Shown in pieces: positions 24,473-33,764 of a DNA stretch of 64,000 nucleotides. How positions within the stretch are numbered: position 1 is the stretch's first letter; every line of letters begins with the position of its first letter. The notes under the pieces were generated by a model. That model was not told where the DNA came from. It saw only the letters and a program-made list of their open reading frames with translations, and made no database searches. A program made the translations under genes and the position numbers. Source of the stretch: an uncultured Clostridium sp. (GTDB lineage: Bacteria > Bacillota > Clostridia > Clostridiales > Clostridiaceae); NCBI GenBank assembly GCA_937927335.1, contig CALBDU010000077.1:9354-73353 (forward strand), read 5' to 3'.

Positions 24473-24501
24473 AGTTTAGCAACAAATTATTAACTTGTCA
24501 A
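24473..24501 (-). promoter_or_regulatory. Promoter of the TM1266-ABC operon
   Basis: On the minus strand TTGACA (24501-24496), 17 bases, TAAACT (24478-24473). It yields a leader of about 205 bases that ends in the attenuator-like hairpin. I recognise no known riboswitch core in it. Confidence 0.65.
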
Positions 24502-24579
24502 CGTTTTGACAATAAAAATCTGAAAATTTTCTATATTAAGCAGTGATTTTAATATCTAATGTAACTGCCACCAGCTTGT

Positions 24580-25890
24580 CTATTTTTTCTTAAGCCAGGC
24601 ATACACTGGAAGCCCCAGTACAGTTACACCAATTCCAAACAACGCAAAGCTGGTGCTTGTTATCAAGGTGCTGATTACAATATATACCGCCCCAAGGATT
24701 CCTACCACTGGAACTATTGGATAAAATGGCACCTTATATTGTCCTTCTTTTATAAGCTCCTTATGTTTTGATCTAAGTATGAAAACTCCTGCAATTCCTA
24801 AAAGGAAGAACAGCCAGATTACGAACACTGCCAAATTTGTCAAAGCATCAAAGGAGCCGGATACTGCATAAATTACAGCTAGCACTGCTTCAAATATCAA
24901 TGCATTTGCAGGTGTATCACCCTTGAGTTTTCCAAAGAAATCCTTTGCCGGAATCAGATTGTCTTGTGCCATTGCCCAAGGTAATCTTGCTGCAGTCATA
25001 AGGAATCCGCTTACACATCCAGTAATTGATACCAGTATTCCTATAGCTATGAGCTTTGCGCCAAAGGGTCCGAAGAGAATTACTGCAGCATCTGCAGCAG
25101 CCTTCTTTGAAGCCATTACTGCCTGAGCGGACATTGTGTTGAAAATGGCAAGGTTAACACCAATGTAAATAACAGTTATTATCACAATACCAATAAATAT
25201 CGCCTTTGGAAGATCCTTTGAAGGGTTTTCAAGCTCATTACCCAAATTAGTAAGAGTCACCCAGCCCTCAAAGGCGAAGAGAACTCCAAGTATTGCTGCT
25301 CCGAACCCTGCCCCGGAGCTTTCAGCTGTAACCATCGGGGTGAAGCTGTGAGCATGTCCAACAAGAAATCCAAATATAATGATAACTGCTATGGGAATAA
25401 GCTTTCCTATGGTAAATAGCACAGTAAATCTTGTTGCAAATTTAGTTGAAATAATATTCACTGCTGTGAGGAAAATAATAAATCCTACTGCCAGTATTTT
25501 TTGTCCTGAGGGAGTTAGATCCACCAGGCTTGTTGCCTGGGATGCAAATACCACCGCCAAAGCCGCAGCTATTCCTGGATAGTATACCAGTACCTGAACC
25601 CAACCCAATAAAAAGTAAAGCTTTTCGCCGTATAATTCCTTAAGATAGATCATAAGTCCGCCTGTCTTTGGAATAGCCGATCCTATTTCTGCTATGCTCA
25701 AGGCTCCTGCTATAGTTATTACCGCTCCCACAATCCAGGCTAAAACTGCCAGTCCTGGAGCTCCTCCAACATCTGTAAGTACCTTTGAAGGCTTGAAGAA
25801 TACACCGGATCCGATAACTATACCAATTACCAGCAGCACAGCTTCTCCAAGCTTAATTCCCTTTTTTGCTGAAACACTTCCTTCTGCCAT
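24580..25890 (-). CDS. APC-family amino acid permease
   Basis: This roughly 436-residue 12-helix transporter has the APC opening KLGEAVLLVIGIVIGSGVFFKP, then GALSIAEIGSAIPKTGG and FAFEGWVTLTNLGNELENPSKDLPKAI. It resembles amino acid permeases of the YkbA/SteT type. The start at 25890 follows AAGGAGGAACAATC. It is preceded by a T-box leader, so it should be induced when one uncharged tRNA builds up; the substrate is probably that amino acid. Confidence 0.85.
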   Translation of the reverse strand: MAEGSVSAKKGIKLGEAVLLVIGIVIGSGVFFKPSKVLTDVGGAPGLAVLAWIVGAVITIAGALSIAEIGSAIPKTGGLMIYLKELYGEKLYFLLGWVQVLVYYPGIAAALAVVFASQATSLVDLTPSGQKILAVGFIIFLTAVNIISTKFATRFTVLFTIGKLIPIAVIIIFGFLVGHAHSFTPMVTAESSGAGFGAAILGVLFAFEGWVTLTNLGNELENPSKDLPKAIFIGIVIITVIYIGVNLAIFNTMSAQAVMASKKAAADAAVILFGPFGAKLIAIGILVSITGCVSGFLMTAARLPWAMAQDNLIPAKDFFGKLKGDTPANALIFEAVLAVIYAVSGSFDALTNLAVFVIWLFFLLGIAGVFILRSKHKELIKEGQYKVPFYPIVPVVGILGAVYIVISTLITSTSFALFGIGVTVLGLPVYAWLKKK

Positions 25891-25984
25891 GATTGTTCCT
25901 CCTTGCATTAATCCTAAAAATAGTTATATAAAATTCATCGGCCAATGAAAATTTATCAAAATTGTATGTCCTTAGTTTACAAAA

Positions 25985-26205
25985 AGGTAAAAAAAACAGA
26001 CCTTCGCTTGGGGCGAAAGTCTGTCGCGGTACCACCCAAATTTATAACTCATCCAAATAACGGCTATTCACCGGCACAGCCTACTAACAATATTCAGCCT
26101 GCAGCTCCAGGGGGTAATTCAATAAGAAGCATCTGCAGCCTCACACCACCTGGCTGCTCTCTGAAAGATATCATTCAAATCTACTGAATCCCTGTCAAAG
26201 CTTTT
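25985..26205 (-). ncRNA. T-box leader upstream of the amino acid permease
   Basis: The minus strand has a stem I region with AGAGAGCAGCC...GGTGGTGTGAGGCTGC, the T-box sequence GGGTGGTACCGCG (26037-26025), and a terminator GACTTTCGCC/GGCGAAGGTC-type hairpin with eight U residues (about 26025-25989). The specifier lies within GAATTACCCCCTGG; I cannot fix the codon with confidence. Confidence 0.85.
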
Positions 26206-26233
26206 AAAGGTTAAAATTATGATATTGTTTAGT

Positions 26234-26263
26234 ACTATACCATAGCTTTTGACATGTTGTCAA
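26234..26263 (-). promoter_or_regulatory. Promoter of the T-box transcript
   Basis: On the minus strand TTGACA (26263-26258), 18 bases, TATAGT (26239-26234), just upstream of stem I. Confidence 0.6.
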
Positions 26264-26303
26264 CAACAAAGTTGTTTTTTTAACACTTTATATTATATTG
26301 CAA

Positions 26304-28022
26304 TTATATTTTAAACTTGGAAACTAACTCCAATAAATTTTCTGCAAGCTGAGCCTGCATTTGTGCTGATTTTGCAATTCCATCTACAGCTTCTGATACC
26401 TCGGTGATATTTCCCGATATTTCCTCACCACCAGCAGCAGTTTCCTCTATGGTTGCCGCAACTGTAACAAGTGCATTGCCAAACTGTGCCACTGTAGCCG
26501 CTATTTCAGCGCTCCTTTCAGAAATTGCCCTTGCTGTGATGTCAATGGCATCTGCATCCTGCTTGTACTGTATACCTACTTTTCTATAATCTTCGTAATC
26601 TGCTGTGACCTTTTCATCAATAAAAGTCAAAACTGAAACTGCACTTTCTGAAAGATTCTTAAAAGCAACCTGCACTTTTTCTATTACCTGCTGAATGCTC
26701 TGCACTGTTTCCGCTGATTGTTCAGCTAGCTTTCTTACCTCTTCCGCTACCACTGCAAAGCCCTTGCCCTGCTCCCCAGCTCTGGCAGCCTCAATGGCTG
26801 CATTCAGCGCCAGCAGGTTGGTTTGCTCAGCAATTGCTGATATGGCATCAGACATAGTCTTGATTTCCGCTACTACCTTTCCTTCTTCAATGGCCCCAAG
26901 AATATCTGTCTTAGTAGAGGCGTACATGGTCTCCTCTTTATTTATTGCCTCGTCTGCCTGCTGCATGATTTTCTTTGCCCTTAAGTCAATTTCATCTGCC
27001 TGCCTCTTAGCTTCTTTTGCCCTTTTGTTTATATCTGCAATTGCATCCTTGATCTGAGCCTCAGATGCGCTTAGTTCCTCGGTGGATGCACTGGTTTCTT
27101 CCATGCCGGAGGATATTTCCTGCACTGCTGCTGTTACGCTTTCTACCTGGGCGGAAATCTCCTGGCAGCTGGCGGAAAGCTCCTGACCGGAGGCTGAAAC
27201 ATTGCTTATATTGTCGTTTAATGCCTTAATTAGATGGTCAGTATTTGCAACTGCTGTATTTAAAGCTCTTACAAGGTCCCCGAACTCATCCCTGGTGTTC
27301 AAATCAATTTTCTTTGTAAGGTCTCCCTGAGCTATGGCATTTGCAAACTCCACACCCTTTTTGAGAGAATTTACTATCAGCTGGCTGATTCCCAGGCCTA
27401 TAGCCAATGCCATAACCACTGCAAAAATCAAAAGTCCAGTCATTAATTTATTGGATGCTGAGAATATGGCATTGCTGCTTGAATTTAAGTCAGCTGCAAT
27501 ATTTTCGTTTAGTGTAATGAGGTCGCTTAAATCCTTCTGCTCCAATTCCCTGGATACCTTTCCCTGGTTAAGAAGAGTCTTGGCTGCTACAGTATCTGAA
27601 GCCTGAAGATAAGTAATTATCTGATCTTTTATGGTATCATATGCCGCTGCATCCTTTTTATACTTTTCCAGCAGGGTTTTCTCCTCGTCTGTTAGAGTTG
27701 AAGCCTCATATTTTTTCAACAATTCATCATTATCCTTACTTAGCTTGTTTACATTCTCAACAGCTGTAGCTACAGCAGAAGGATCGCTGTCTGCAAACAC
27801 AAACATTCCCAAAAGCTCTCCTCTGGATGCCATTTCATTTTCGGAAATCTTGCTAAGATATGTAATAGGAAGTAGCCTGTCCTTATACATTCCATCACCA
27901 TTGGAATTGATTTTAGCCATATTAGTAATTCCAAGAATACCATTAACAGCTACTAAAATTGTAATTAATAGAAAACTTGATATAATTTTTGTTTTTGTTT
28001 TCAAATTAGATAAAAAATTCAT
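26304..28022 (-). CDS. Methyl-accepting chemotaxis protein
   Basis: This 572-residue receptor has an N-terminal membrane helix, a four-helix-bundle sensor region (about 30-185, MCP_signal 4HB type), a second helix near 195-215, a HAMP domain, and a long cytoplasmic coiled coil. The CheA/CheW-contacting tip reads AEQTNLLALNAAIEAARAGE. It has a Ser/Ala-rich methylation-type helix pattern and ends in a helical tail without a CheR-docking pentapeptide. The ligand is unknown. It is the third gene of a minus-strand set with the kinase-like and GGDEF-EAL proteins. Confidence 0.9.
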   Translation of the reverse strand: MNFLSNLKTKTKIISSFLLITILVAVNGILGITNMAKINSNGDGMYKDRLLPITYLSKISENEMASRGELLGMFVFADSDPSAVATAVENVNKLSKDNDELLKKYEASTLTDEEKTLLEKYKKDAAAYDTIKDQIITYLQASDTVAAKTLLNQGKVSRELEQKDLSDLITLNENIAADLNSSSNAIFSASNKLMTGLLIFAVVMALAIGLGISQLIVNSLKKGVEFANAIAQGDLTKKIDLNTRDEFGDLVRALNTAVANTDHLIKALNDNISNVSASGQELSASCQEISAQVESVTAAVQEISSGMEETSASTEELSASEAQIKDAIADINKRAKEAKRQADEIDLRAKKIMQQADEAINKEETMYASTKTDILGAIEEGKVVAEIKTMSDAISAIAEQTNLLALNAAIEAARAGEQGKGFAVVAEEVRKLAEQSAETVQSIQQVIEKVQVAFKNLSESAVSVLTFIDEKVTADYEDYRKVGIQYKQDADAIDITARAISERSAEIAATVAQFGNALVTVAATIEETAAGGEEISGNITEVSEAVDGIAKSAQMQAQLAENLLELVSKFKI

Positions 28023-28039
28023 AATACCACCTCTTTATT

Positions 28040-29614
28040 TTAATGAACCGATGCTTCGCCCCGGCTTATATAGCTTTCAATGACTCTATAGAGCTTATCT
28101 ACCTCAAAGGGTTTTAATATGTAATCCTCAATTCCTGCATTGATGCAGAGCTCCCTGGTACCTGGCGGTGCTGTGGCCATAGTGCCTATTATAGGTACAT
28201 GGGTACCCATGGCTTTCTCCAGTGTTCTTACCATTTTAGCAGTTTCATACCCATCCTGGTCTGACGTATGTACGTCTATAAGCATCAGATCTATCTTATC
28301 CATAGTAAAGTATTGAACTGCTTCAATGCCGCTGGAGGTGCTGATTATTTCATAGCCGTGCCTCCTAAGCAGTTCGGTAACGATTTTCATGTTAATATGA
28401 TTTTCCTCTACCACCAGTATTCTTTTTCTGATATTTTTCAAGTCAATGTCCAATGAATGATCCATCTCGGAAATATCCGGCAATTTGGCAGTATCTATCA
28501 AAAACTCTGCTGTAAAAAACAATATTTCCCCGGCAATGTCCTGGCTTTCCTCTAGCCACAGCTGACCGTTAAGCATCTTAATAAGCTCCTGGGCCGATGG
28601 GGGAATGATATTTTCCTCCAGACCGTTATCAGCATTTTTTAGCTTAAGCCCCGTGTCCTTCAATTCAAACTTCAATGTTACTTTCTTGTCCACCTGAAAA
28701 ATTTTATACACCTTAAGGCTAATTTCACCCTCACTGGTGTTGTTTACAAAATTATTAAGCAGCTCCACCAGCACCTGGCTAACCATAAGCTCATCACCAA
28801 TAACCGTCATAGGAATATGGTTTTCCATGTTAAAATTAAATTTAAGGTTTTTATTATCGCATATAACGGCAAACTCCTTTGCTACCCTAAGTATGCTGTC
28901 TCTCACCTTAAACCTTTTATATGATGGTTCCATGCTTCCAGTATATTCAGTATTTTCATCAACGTTTTCCATAAGCCTGTCCATTAATTCCATTGCTCTA
29001 TCACAACTGTTCTGTATCATACTAAGGTATTTCTGCTGCCCATCGTCAATATTTGTCTGTACAAGTAATCTGCAAAAAGCAAGAACGCCATTTAGCGGCA
29101 TCTTAATCTGCTGATTGAGACTTGTTAAAAAATGAAGCTTTCTTCTATGCTCCTCTTCAATATTATTTTTTACCTTTTCCATTTCAAGGTAGTTGCCTCT
29201 TATTTCCTCCTCTGAAGCGGTGAGCTCTTCAATAAGAGAAGCCATCTGTCTTTCCTTCCGTTTATTTTCAGTAACATCAGTATATATAAGTGCAAACTGT
29301 TCATTGTCATTTGGCAGTATACTTATTTCATAAAACCTGTCCAATTCTACGCTATATTTCTCATAACGCTTGATATCAGTCCCCTTCACTACATCATCAA
29401 TAGCCTTTAACCATTTTCTGTTGAAGTCAGGCATGATATTACATATTCTGCTTCCAACAATATCTTTTACTGCCATCCCTATCATTTCTCCATAATTATG
29501 GTTGGCCTCCAAGATCACATAATCCTCAGCATTACCTTTTTCATCCCGAATTAACCGGTTAATTGTAAAACACTGATCCATCGCGGAATACATTTCCTTA
29601 TACAGATTATCCAA
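28040..29614 (-). CDS. PAS - degenerate histidine kinase - receiver protein
   Basis: About 524 residues from TTG 29614, which has GGAGG 8 bases upstream; an ATG at 29632 lacks a ribosome binding site. Domains in order: a PAS-like sensor (about 20-120), a coiled coil (130-165), a DHp-like segment FLTSLNQQIKMPLNG, an HATPase-like region with a weak N-box (VELLNNFVNNT), and a C-terminal receiver with phosphorylatable Asp in LIDV and Lys in LKPF. In true kinases the DHp segment reads SHEIRTPLNG; here Gln replaces the phospho-acceptor His. It is therefore probably a pseudokinase scaffold with a receiver that is phosphorylated by another kinase. Confidence 0.8.
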   Translation of the reverse strand: MDNLYKEMYSAMDQCFTINRLIRDEKGNAEDYVILEANHNYGEMIGMAVKDIVGSRICNIMPDFNRKWLKAIDDVVKGTDIKRYEKYSVELDRFYEISILPNDNEQFALIYTDVTENKRKERQMASLIEELTASEEEIRGNYLEMEKVKNNIEEEHRRKLHFLTSLNQQIKMPLNGVLAFCRLLVQTNIDDGQQKYLSMIQNSCDRAMELMDRLMENVDENTEYTGSMEPSYKRFKVRDSILRVAKEFAVICDNKNLKFNFNMENHIPMTVIGDELMVSQVLVELLNNFVNNTSEGEISLKVYKIFQVDKKVTLKFELKDTGLKLKNADNGLEENIIPPSAQELIKMLNGQLWLEESQDIAGEILFFTAEFLIDTAKLPDISEMDHSLDIDLKNIRKRILVVEENHINMKIVTELLRRHGYEIISTSSGIEAVQYFTMDKIDLMLIDVHTSDQDGYETAKMVRTLEKAMGTHVPIIGTMATAPPGTRELCINAGIEDYILKPFEVDKLYRVIESYISRGEASVH

Positions 29615-31298
29615 TTTTATTTCCTCCACCATTGTATATGTTTAATAAAGATATTATTTCATTTTCTGAAACAGGCTTGCTGAAATAATAGCCCTGAATT
29701 ATTTCACAGCCGTAATCCTTTAGAATTTCCACCTGTTCCCGGCTTTCCACCCCTTCAGCCAATACGGTGTATTTCATTATCTTGGATAAATTTATTATGC
29801 ACTGAATCACAGCTCTGTTCTTTTTATCAGAAATGTTGTCTATAAAGGATTTATCAATTTTAAGGGTACTTATGGGCAGCATAGTAAGATAATTCAGTGA
29901 TGAATAGCCTGTACCAAAATCGTCAATTGCAATATTTATTCCTTTTTCAATCATTTCTTTGAAAAGATTCAGCTTATCCTTATGGGTATCGATAAGAGTT
30001 CCCTCAGTTATTTCAATCTCCAGCATACTTAAGGGAATGTGGCTTTTCTCAAATAATTTTTCAATATTTGGAAGAAAATTTTTCTTTCTTAATTGAAGTG
30101 GAGATACATTAATTGCAATTCGCTGGAAGGGACAGCCTGTATTCTTAAGTTCTATAATTGTCCGTGCTGCTTTCCTGATTACAATTTCCCCGATTTCCAC
30201 AATATCTCCTGTTTTTTCAGCTATAGGCACAAATTCCGCCGGGGAGACCATGCCAAGTGCACTGCTGTTCCATCTGAGAAGCGCTTCAAAGCCCATAATC
30301 ATATTTGAAGAAATATCATACTGGGGCTGGAACAAAAGATAAAACTCATCGTTTTTCAGAGCATTTTTCAACTCGTGCTCAATAGCCAGCCCCCGTATAT
30401 ATGAATCTCCAAGATGCTTTTCATAAAAGGCTGTCTTATTTTTACCCATTTTTTTCGCCTGATACATAGCAAGATTTGCAAACATTAAAAGGTCCTGAAT
30501 TTCCGTTGTGTCCTCAGGATAGAAGGCTGCTCCCATGCTTAGGGATATGAATATTTTCCTGTTTTTTATCTCAAAGGGATTCTTGCTAAATTCAAGAATG
30601 TTTTTACAGGCCTCCCAAACCTGGGCCCTGGTCTCAACCCCTGGCATGATAAGCATAAATTCATCGCCGTCAGATCTTAAAATTTTATCCTCATCCCGTT
30701 TGCAGGCAGTAAGGAGCTGGGAAAATAATTTTAGGAACAAATCCCCGGCCTCATTGCCATATGAGTTATTAACAGCCTTTAAATTTTCTATATCTATAAA
30801 AATCACTGCCATACTGCTTCCATCTTTCTGGCTGCTTTTAAATAATTCATTGAAGTTTTCCATCAGCCAGGACCTGTTAGGAAATCCCGTAAGAGCATCA
30901 TAATATATAAAAAGCCCTACCTCTGATTCAACCTGTTTTCTATGAGTAATATCATGAATGGTACCTGATAAATATTTTTTATCGTCTGTACCGAACATTT
31001 TTCCTTCAATAAGAATCCATTTAAGCTGACCCCCAGCCTCAATCCGCATTTCACTGCTATATTTTTCTGAACAATTGTTCATAAAAATCTCAAGATCAGT
31101 TAGTGCAGCTGCCCTATCCTCAGAAATTGCGAAGGTATTTATGAATTCATAGGGATTATCAAATGCTTTTTCAACGTATTTCAGCATACCTTCATGTTTG
31201 AAGTGAATAGACATTTTATTGCTTTTAATATTCCATTCCCATATGGCAAAGCTTCCAACCTCAAGAGCTCTTTCATACATATTGCTTATCTTTTGCAT
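29607..31298 (-). CDS. PAS-GGDEF-EAL cyclic-di-GMP protein
   Basis: About 563 residues from ATG 31298 (GGAGGGG precedes it). An N-terminal PAS domain is followed by a GGDEF domain whose signature reads RSDGDEF, so the first Gly of GGDEF is Asp, and then an EAL domain with all main residues: GFEALLRW, NVSPLQL, EITEG, IDDFGTGYSSL, KIDKSFI and AEGVES. It is therefore probably a phosphodiesterase degrading cyclic-di-GMP, with a weak or GTP-sensing cyclase domain (inference). Its end overlaps the kinase-like gene by 8 bases. Confidence 0.88.
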   Translation of the reverse strand: MQKISNMYERALEVGSFAIWEWNIKSNKMSIHFKHEGMLKYVEKAFDNPYEFINTFAISEDRAAALTDLEIFMNNCSEKYSSEMRIEAGGQLKWILIEGKMFGTDDKKYLSGTIHDITHRKQVESEVGLFIYYDALTGFPNRSWLMENFNELFKSSQKDGSSMAVIFIDIENLKAVNNSYGNEAGDLFLKLFSQLLTACKRDEDKILRSDGDEFMLIMPGVETRAQVWEACKNILEFSKNPFEIKNRKIFISLSMGAAFYPEDTTEIQDLLMFANLAMYQAKKMGKNKTAFYEKHLGDSYIRGLAIEHELKNALKNDEFYLLFQPQYDISSNMIMGFEALLRWNSSALGMVSPAEFVPIAEKTGDIVEIGEIVIRKAARTIIELKNTGCPFQRIAINVSPLQLRKKNFLPNIEKLFEKSHIPLSMLEIEITEGTLIDTHKDKLNLFKEMIEKGINIAIDDFGTGYSSLNYLTMLPISTLKIDKSFIDNISDKKNRAVIQCIINLSKIMKYTVLAEGVESREQVEILKDYGCEIIQGYYFSKPVSENEIISLLNIYNGGGNKIG

Positions 31299-31587
31299 AA
31301 CCCCTCCTGTGAATGTTGTAACAGCACAAATTTTAATTATCTGAATTTTCAATACACTTATTTAATTATTATTTTAATCTTATTAAATTCTTAAAACAAA
31401 GTATACACTAAAACATTTAAAATTGCCACAGGTTTATTCATTTTTTTACCATATTTAATAAAATATTAATATTTAAAGATTAACTTGTAAAAATCTCAGA
31501 AAATTCATCCTAACTTGTTTTAATTCATTTTTGTGAATATATTAACATAAATATTATTTAAATTAGTATTTTTATGCAATAAAAAAA
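31299..31587. other. AT-rich intergenic region
   Basis: About 290 bases between the GGDEF-EAL start and the XRE gene. It is very AT-rich and must hold the promoter of the signalling operon, but I see no gene, RNA or clear repeat in it. Confidence 0.5.
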
Positions 31588-31602
31588 GAGCATCCGCTCT
31601 TA
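31581..31602 (-). terminator. Terminator of the XRE regulator
   Basis: AAGAGC-4-GCTCTT followed by seven U residues on the minus strand, overlapping the stop codon. Confidence 0.8.
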
Positions 31603-31938
31603 TTTTATATGGGGCAATATCGCTTTAATTATATCACTGGTAATGGTTAGTTCCTTTTCCGAGCAGCCTGAAAGAAGGCTATACACTTCCTCCTTGGCTA
31701 CATTTAGTTCCTTCTCATTATCATCACCATATATAAGATAATCTATAGATACTTTAAGGCAGTCGGAAATTGCCACCAGGGTATCCATACTCATTTTTCT
31801 CTCCCCACGTTCTATCTGACCGATGTATACTGCAGAGAGATTTACCATTTCAGCAAACTTTTCTCTTGAGATACCCCATTTTTCTCTTTCACGACGTATT
31901 CTAATACCTATAGATTGATATTCAAGTTCGTTGCTCAC
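31600..31938 (-). CDS. XRE-family transcriptional regulator
   Basis: This 112-residue protein has an N-terminal helix-turn-helix (IGIRIRREREKWGISREKFAEMVNLSAVYIGQIERGERKMSMDTLVAISDCL, about residues 11-65 in two parts) and a short helical tail ending in LPHIK. It resembles clostridial SinR-like or phage-repressor-like regulators. It is divergent from the Spo0E-like gene, and the region between holds an inverted repeat that could be its operator. Confidence 0.85.
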   Translation of the reverse strand: MSNELEYQSIGIRIRREREKWGISREKFAEMVNLSAVYIGQIERGERKMSMDTLVAISDCLKVSIDYLIYGDDNEKELNVAKEEVYSLLSGCSEKELTITSDIIKAILPHIK

Positions 31939-32020
31939 ATAACTCCCCCCTTATTATTACTACTTTATATAAGGATTGGAAATATTAACATAAGCATATT
32001 GCATACTTTAAATATAGGCC

Positions 32021-32042
32021 AATGGCATATATTGATGCCATT
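32021..32042. promoter_or_regulatory. Inverted repeat between divergent XRE and Spo0E-like genes
   Basis: AATGGCAT-6-ATGCCATT, perfect 8-base arms, in the 189-base divergent region. Probably a binding site for the XRE regulator. Confidence 0.45.
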
Positions 32043-32127
32043 AGACTATATTTTTTATTGCTATAAGTATAACATTGATGTATATTAATATTAAGTGTAA
32101 AACATGTTTATTACGGAGGTTTAAGTT

Positions 32128-32301
32128 ATGACATCAAATCCCGAGAATTTAGCATATCAGATCGACAAAACAAGAGAAAAGCTGAACAATTTTATCGGTG
32201 ACAATAATAGCTTTAATTCTATAGATAGACATAAATTATTACGGCTCAGCAAAAAAATGGACAAACTATTGGTAAAATATATTAAGGAAGCTGAGTCCTA
32301 G
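32128..32301 (+). CDS. Spo0E-like aspartyl-phosphate phosphatase
   Basis: This 57-residue helical protein opens with QIDKTREKLNNFI and has LLRLSKKMDKLLVKY, matching the Spo0E-family signature S-x-x-x-D-x-x-[IL]-x-x-Y. Such proteins dephosphorylate Spo0A~P (or Spo0F~P) and delay sporulation. A GGAGGT site precedes ATG 32128. It overlaps the galE stop on the other strand by 4 bases. It is one of the small genes easily missed by automatic calling. Confidence 0.75.
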   Translation: MTSNPENLAYQIDKTREKLNNFIGDNNSFNSIDRHKLLRLSKKMDKLLVKYIKEAES

Positions 32302-33314
32302 TTTTCCTCATAACCTTTTTTGTTATTTTCCTGCCATCTCCAGGAGTCTTTGCACATTTCCTCAATGCCCATTTCAGCCTTCCAGTGGAGCTCCCTCAAC
32401 GCTTTGGAGGGATCTGCATAGCAGGTTCCTATATCTCCAGGTCTTCTTTCCGTTATTACATACGGTATTTTCATTCCCGTAGCCTTTTCAAAACCCTTAA
32501 CTATATCAAGAACACTATAGCCTTTTCCTGTACCTAGGTTGTATATTTTTACGCTGCCTGAACCGATTATTTTTTCAAGAGCCTTAATGTGTCCCTTGGC
32601 AAGATCAACCACATGTATGTAATCCCTGACTCCTGTTCCGTCATGAGTATCATAATCATCTCCGAATATGCTCAGTTTTTCCATTTTCCCTACGGCAACC
32701 TGAGTAATGTATGGCATCAGATTGCTTGGAATACCGTTTGGATCCTCACCGATTCTTCCGCTCTTATGAGCACCTATGGGATTGAAATATCTTAGAAGAG
32801 CTATACTCCAACTTTTATCTGATCTATAAAGATCCTGAAGAATATTTTCTATAATGAGCTTGGTGCTTCCATATGGATTGGTGGTGCTTAACGGCAAATC
32901 CTCAGTTAAAGGTGATTTGTTGTTCATACCGTATACAGTTGCAGAAGAACTGAACACCATATTCTTTACATTATATTTATCCATAAGCTCACACAATATC
33001 AAAGTACCAGTAATATTATTGTGGTAATACCTCAGGGGCTGCTGTACAGACTCCCCAACTGCTTTCAACCCTGCAAAGTGTATAACTGCTTCGATATTGT
33101 TTTCCTTAAATACCTCCTCTAAGGCCTCCCGGTTAAGTAAATCCACCTGGTAAAACTTGAAATCTCTATTTGTAAGTTCTTTAATCCTTTTTAAGACCTC
33201 TGGCTTACTGTTGGAAAAGTTGTCTACAATCACCAGCTCATAGCCGGATTCCAGCAGCTCAACACAGGTATGGGTACCTATGTAGCCTGCCCCTCCTGTT
33301 ATAAGAATAGACAT
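32298..33314 (-). CDS. galE: UDP-glucose 4-epimerase
   Basis: This 338-residue enzyme has the NAD-binding GGAGYIGTH (residues 7-15), the catalytic Ser/Tyr/Lys set in SSSATVYG and NPYGSTK, and RYFNPIGAH. It interconverts UDP-glucose and UDP-galactose for galactose use and envelope polysaccharides. It is full length, monocistronic, and begins after an AAGGAGG site. Confidence 0.92.
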   Translation of the reverse strand: MSILITGGAGYIGTHTCVELLESGYELVIVDNFSNSKPEVLKRIKELTNRDFKFYQVDLLNREALEEVFKENNIEAVIHFAGLKAVGESVQQPLRYYHNNITGTLILCELMDKYNVKNMVFSSSATVYGMNNKSPLTEDLPLSTTNPYGSTKLIIENILQDLYRSDKSWSIALLRYFNPIGAHKSGRIGEDPNGIPSNLMPYITQVAVGKMEKLSIFGDDYDTHDGTGVRDYIHVVDLAKGHIKALEKIIGSGSVKIYNLGTGKGYSVLDIVKGFEKATGMKIPYVITERRPGDIGTCYADPSKALRELHWKAEMGIEEMCKDSWRWQENNKKGYEEN

Positions 33315-33428
33315 TAAAGTATCCTCCTTTAGTAATGTTTAACTTTTTTCTTATTATACCACAAAAATATGTTTAAAATATGTCAGACTGGATATTATTT
33401 AAATATTCAACTATAAGGAGGTTTTGTT

Positions 33429-33764
33429 TTGAATAAAGTGTCGCTTATCGGCAATCTTGCAAGAGATGCTGAGTATTTTCAAATGAAGGACAGTACCCGG
33501 GGAGTAATTAAATTCACCTTGGCTGTCAGCAGCGGGTTTGTAAAAAAGAATGGTGAAAGAGACGTAGATTTTATTCCAATAGCGTATTGGAGCAATCACG
33601 GAGAAAAAATTCTGACCTATCTTCAAAAAGGCAAGCAGGTAGCAGTAGTTGGTGAAGTCAAAACCAGAAGCTATCAAACAGAAGAAGGCGGCAAAAGATA
33701 TGTTACTGAAGTAAATGCCAGCAACGTGCAATTTCTTGGCAAGAATAATGAAAATGCAGTTTAA
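33429..33764 (+). CDS. ssb: Single-stranded DNA-binding protein, short form
   Basis: This 111-residue OB-fold protein opens NKVSLIGNLARDAEYF and has FTLAVSS, DFIPIAYW and GKQVAVVGEVKTRSYQ. The start is TTG at 33429 with AAGGAGG 8 bases upstream. It stops at the OB fold and lacks the acidic C-terminal tip that recruits partners in the main housekeeping SSB, so it is probably a secondary SSB. It is alone rather than between rpsF and rpsR. Confidence 0.85.
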   Translation: MNKVSLIGNLARDAEYFQMKDSTRGVIKFTLAVSSGFVKKNGERDVDFIPIAYWSNHGEKILTYLQKGKQVAVVGEVKTRSYQTEEGGKRYVTEVNASNVQFLGKNNENAV

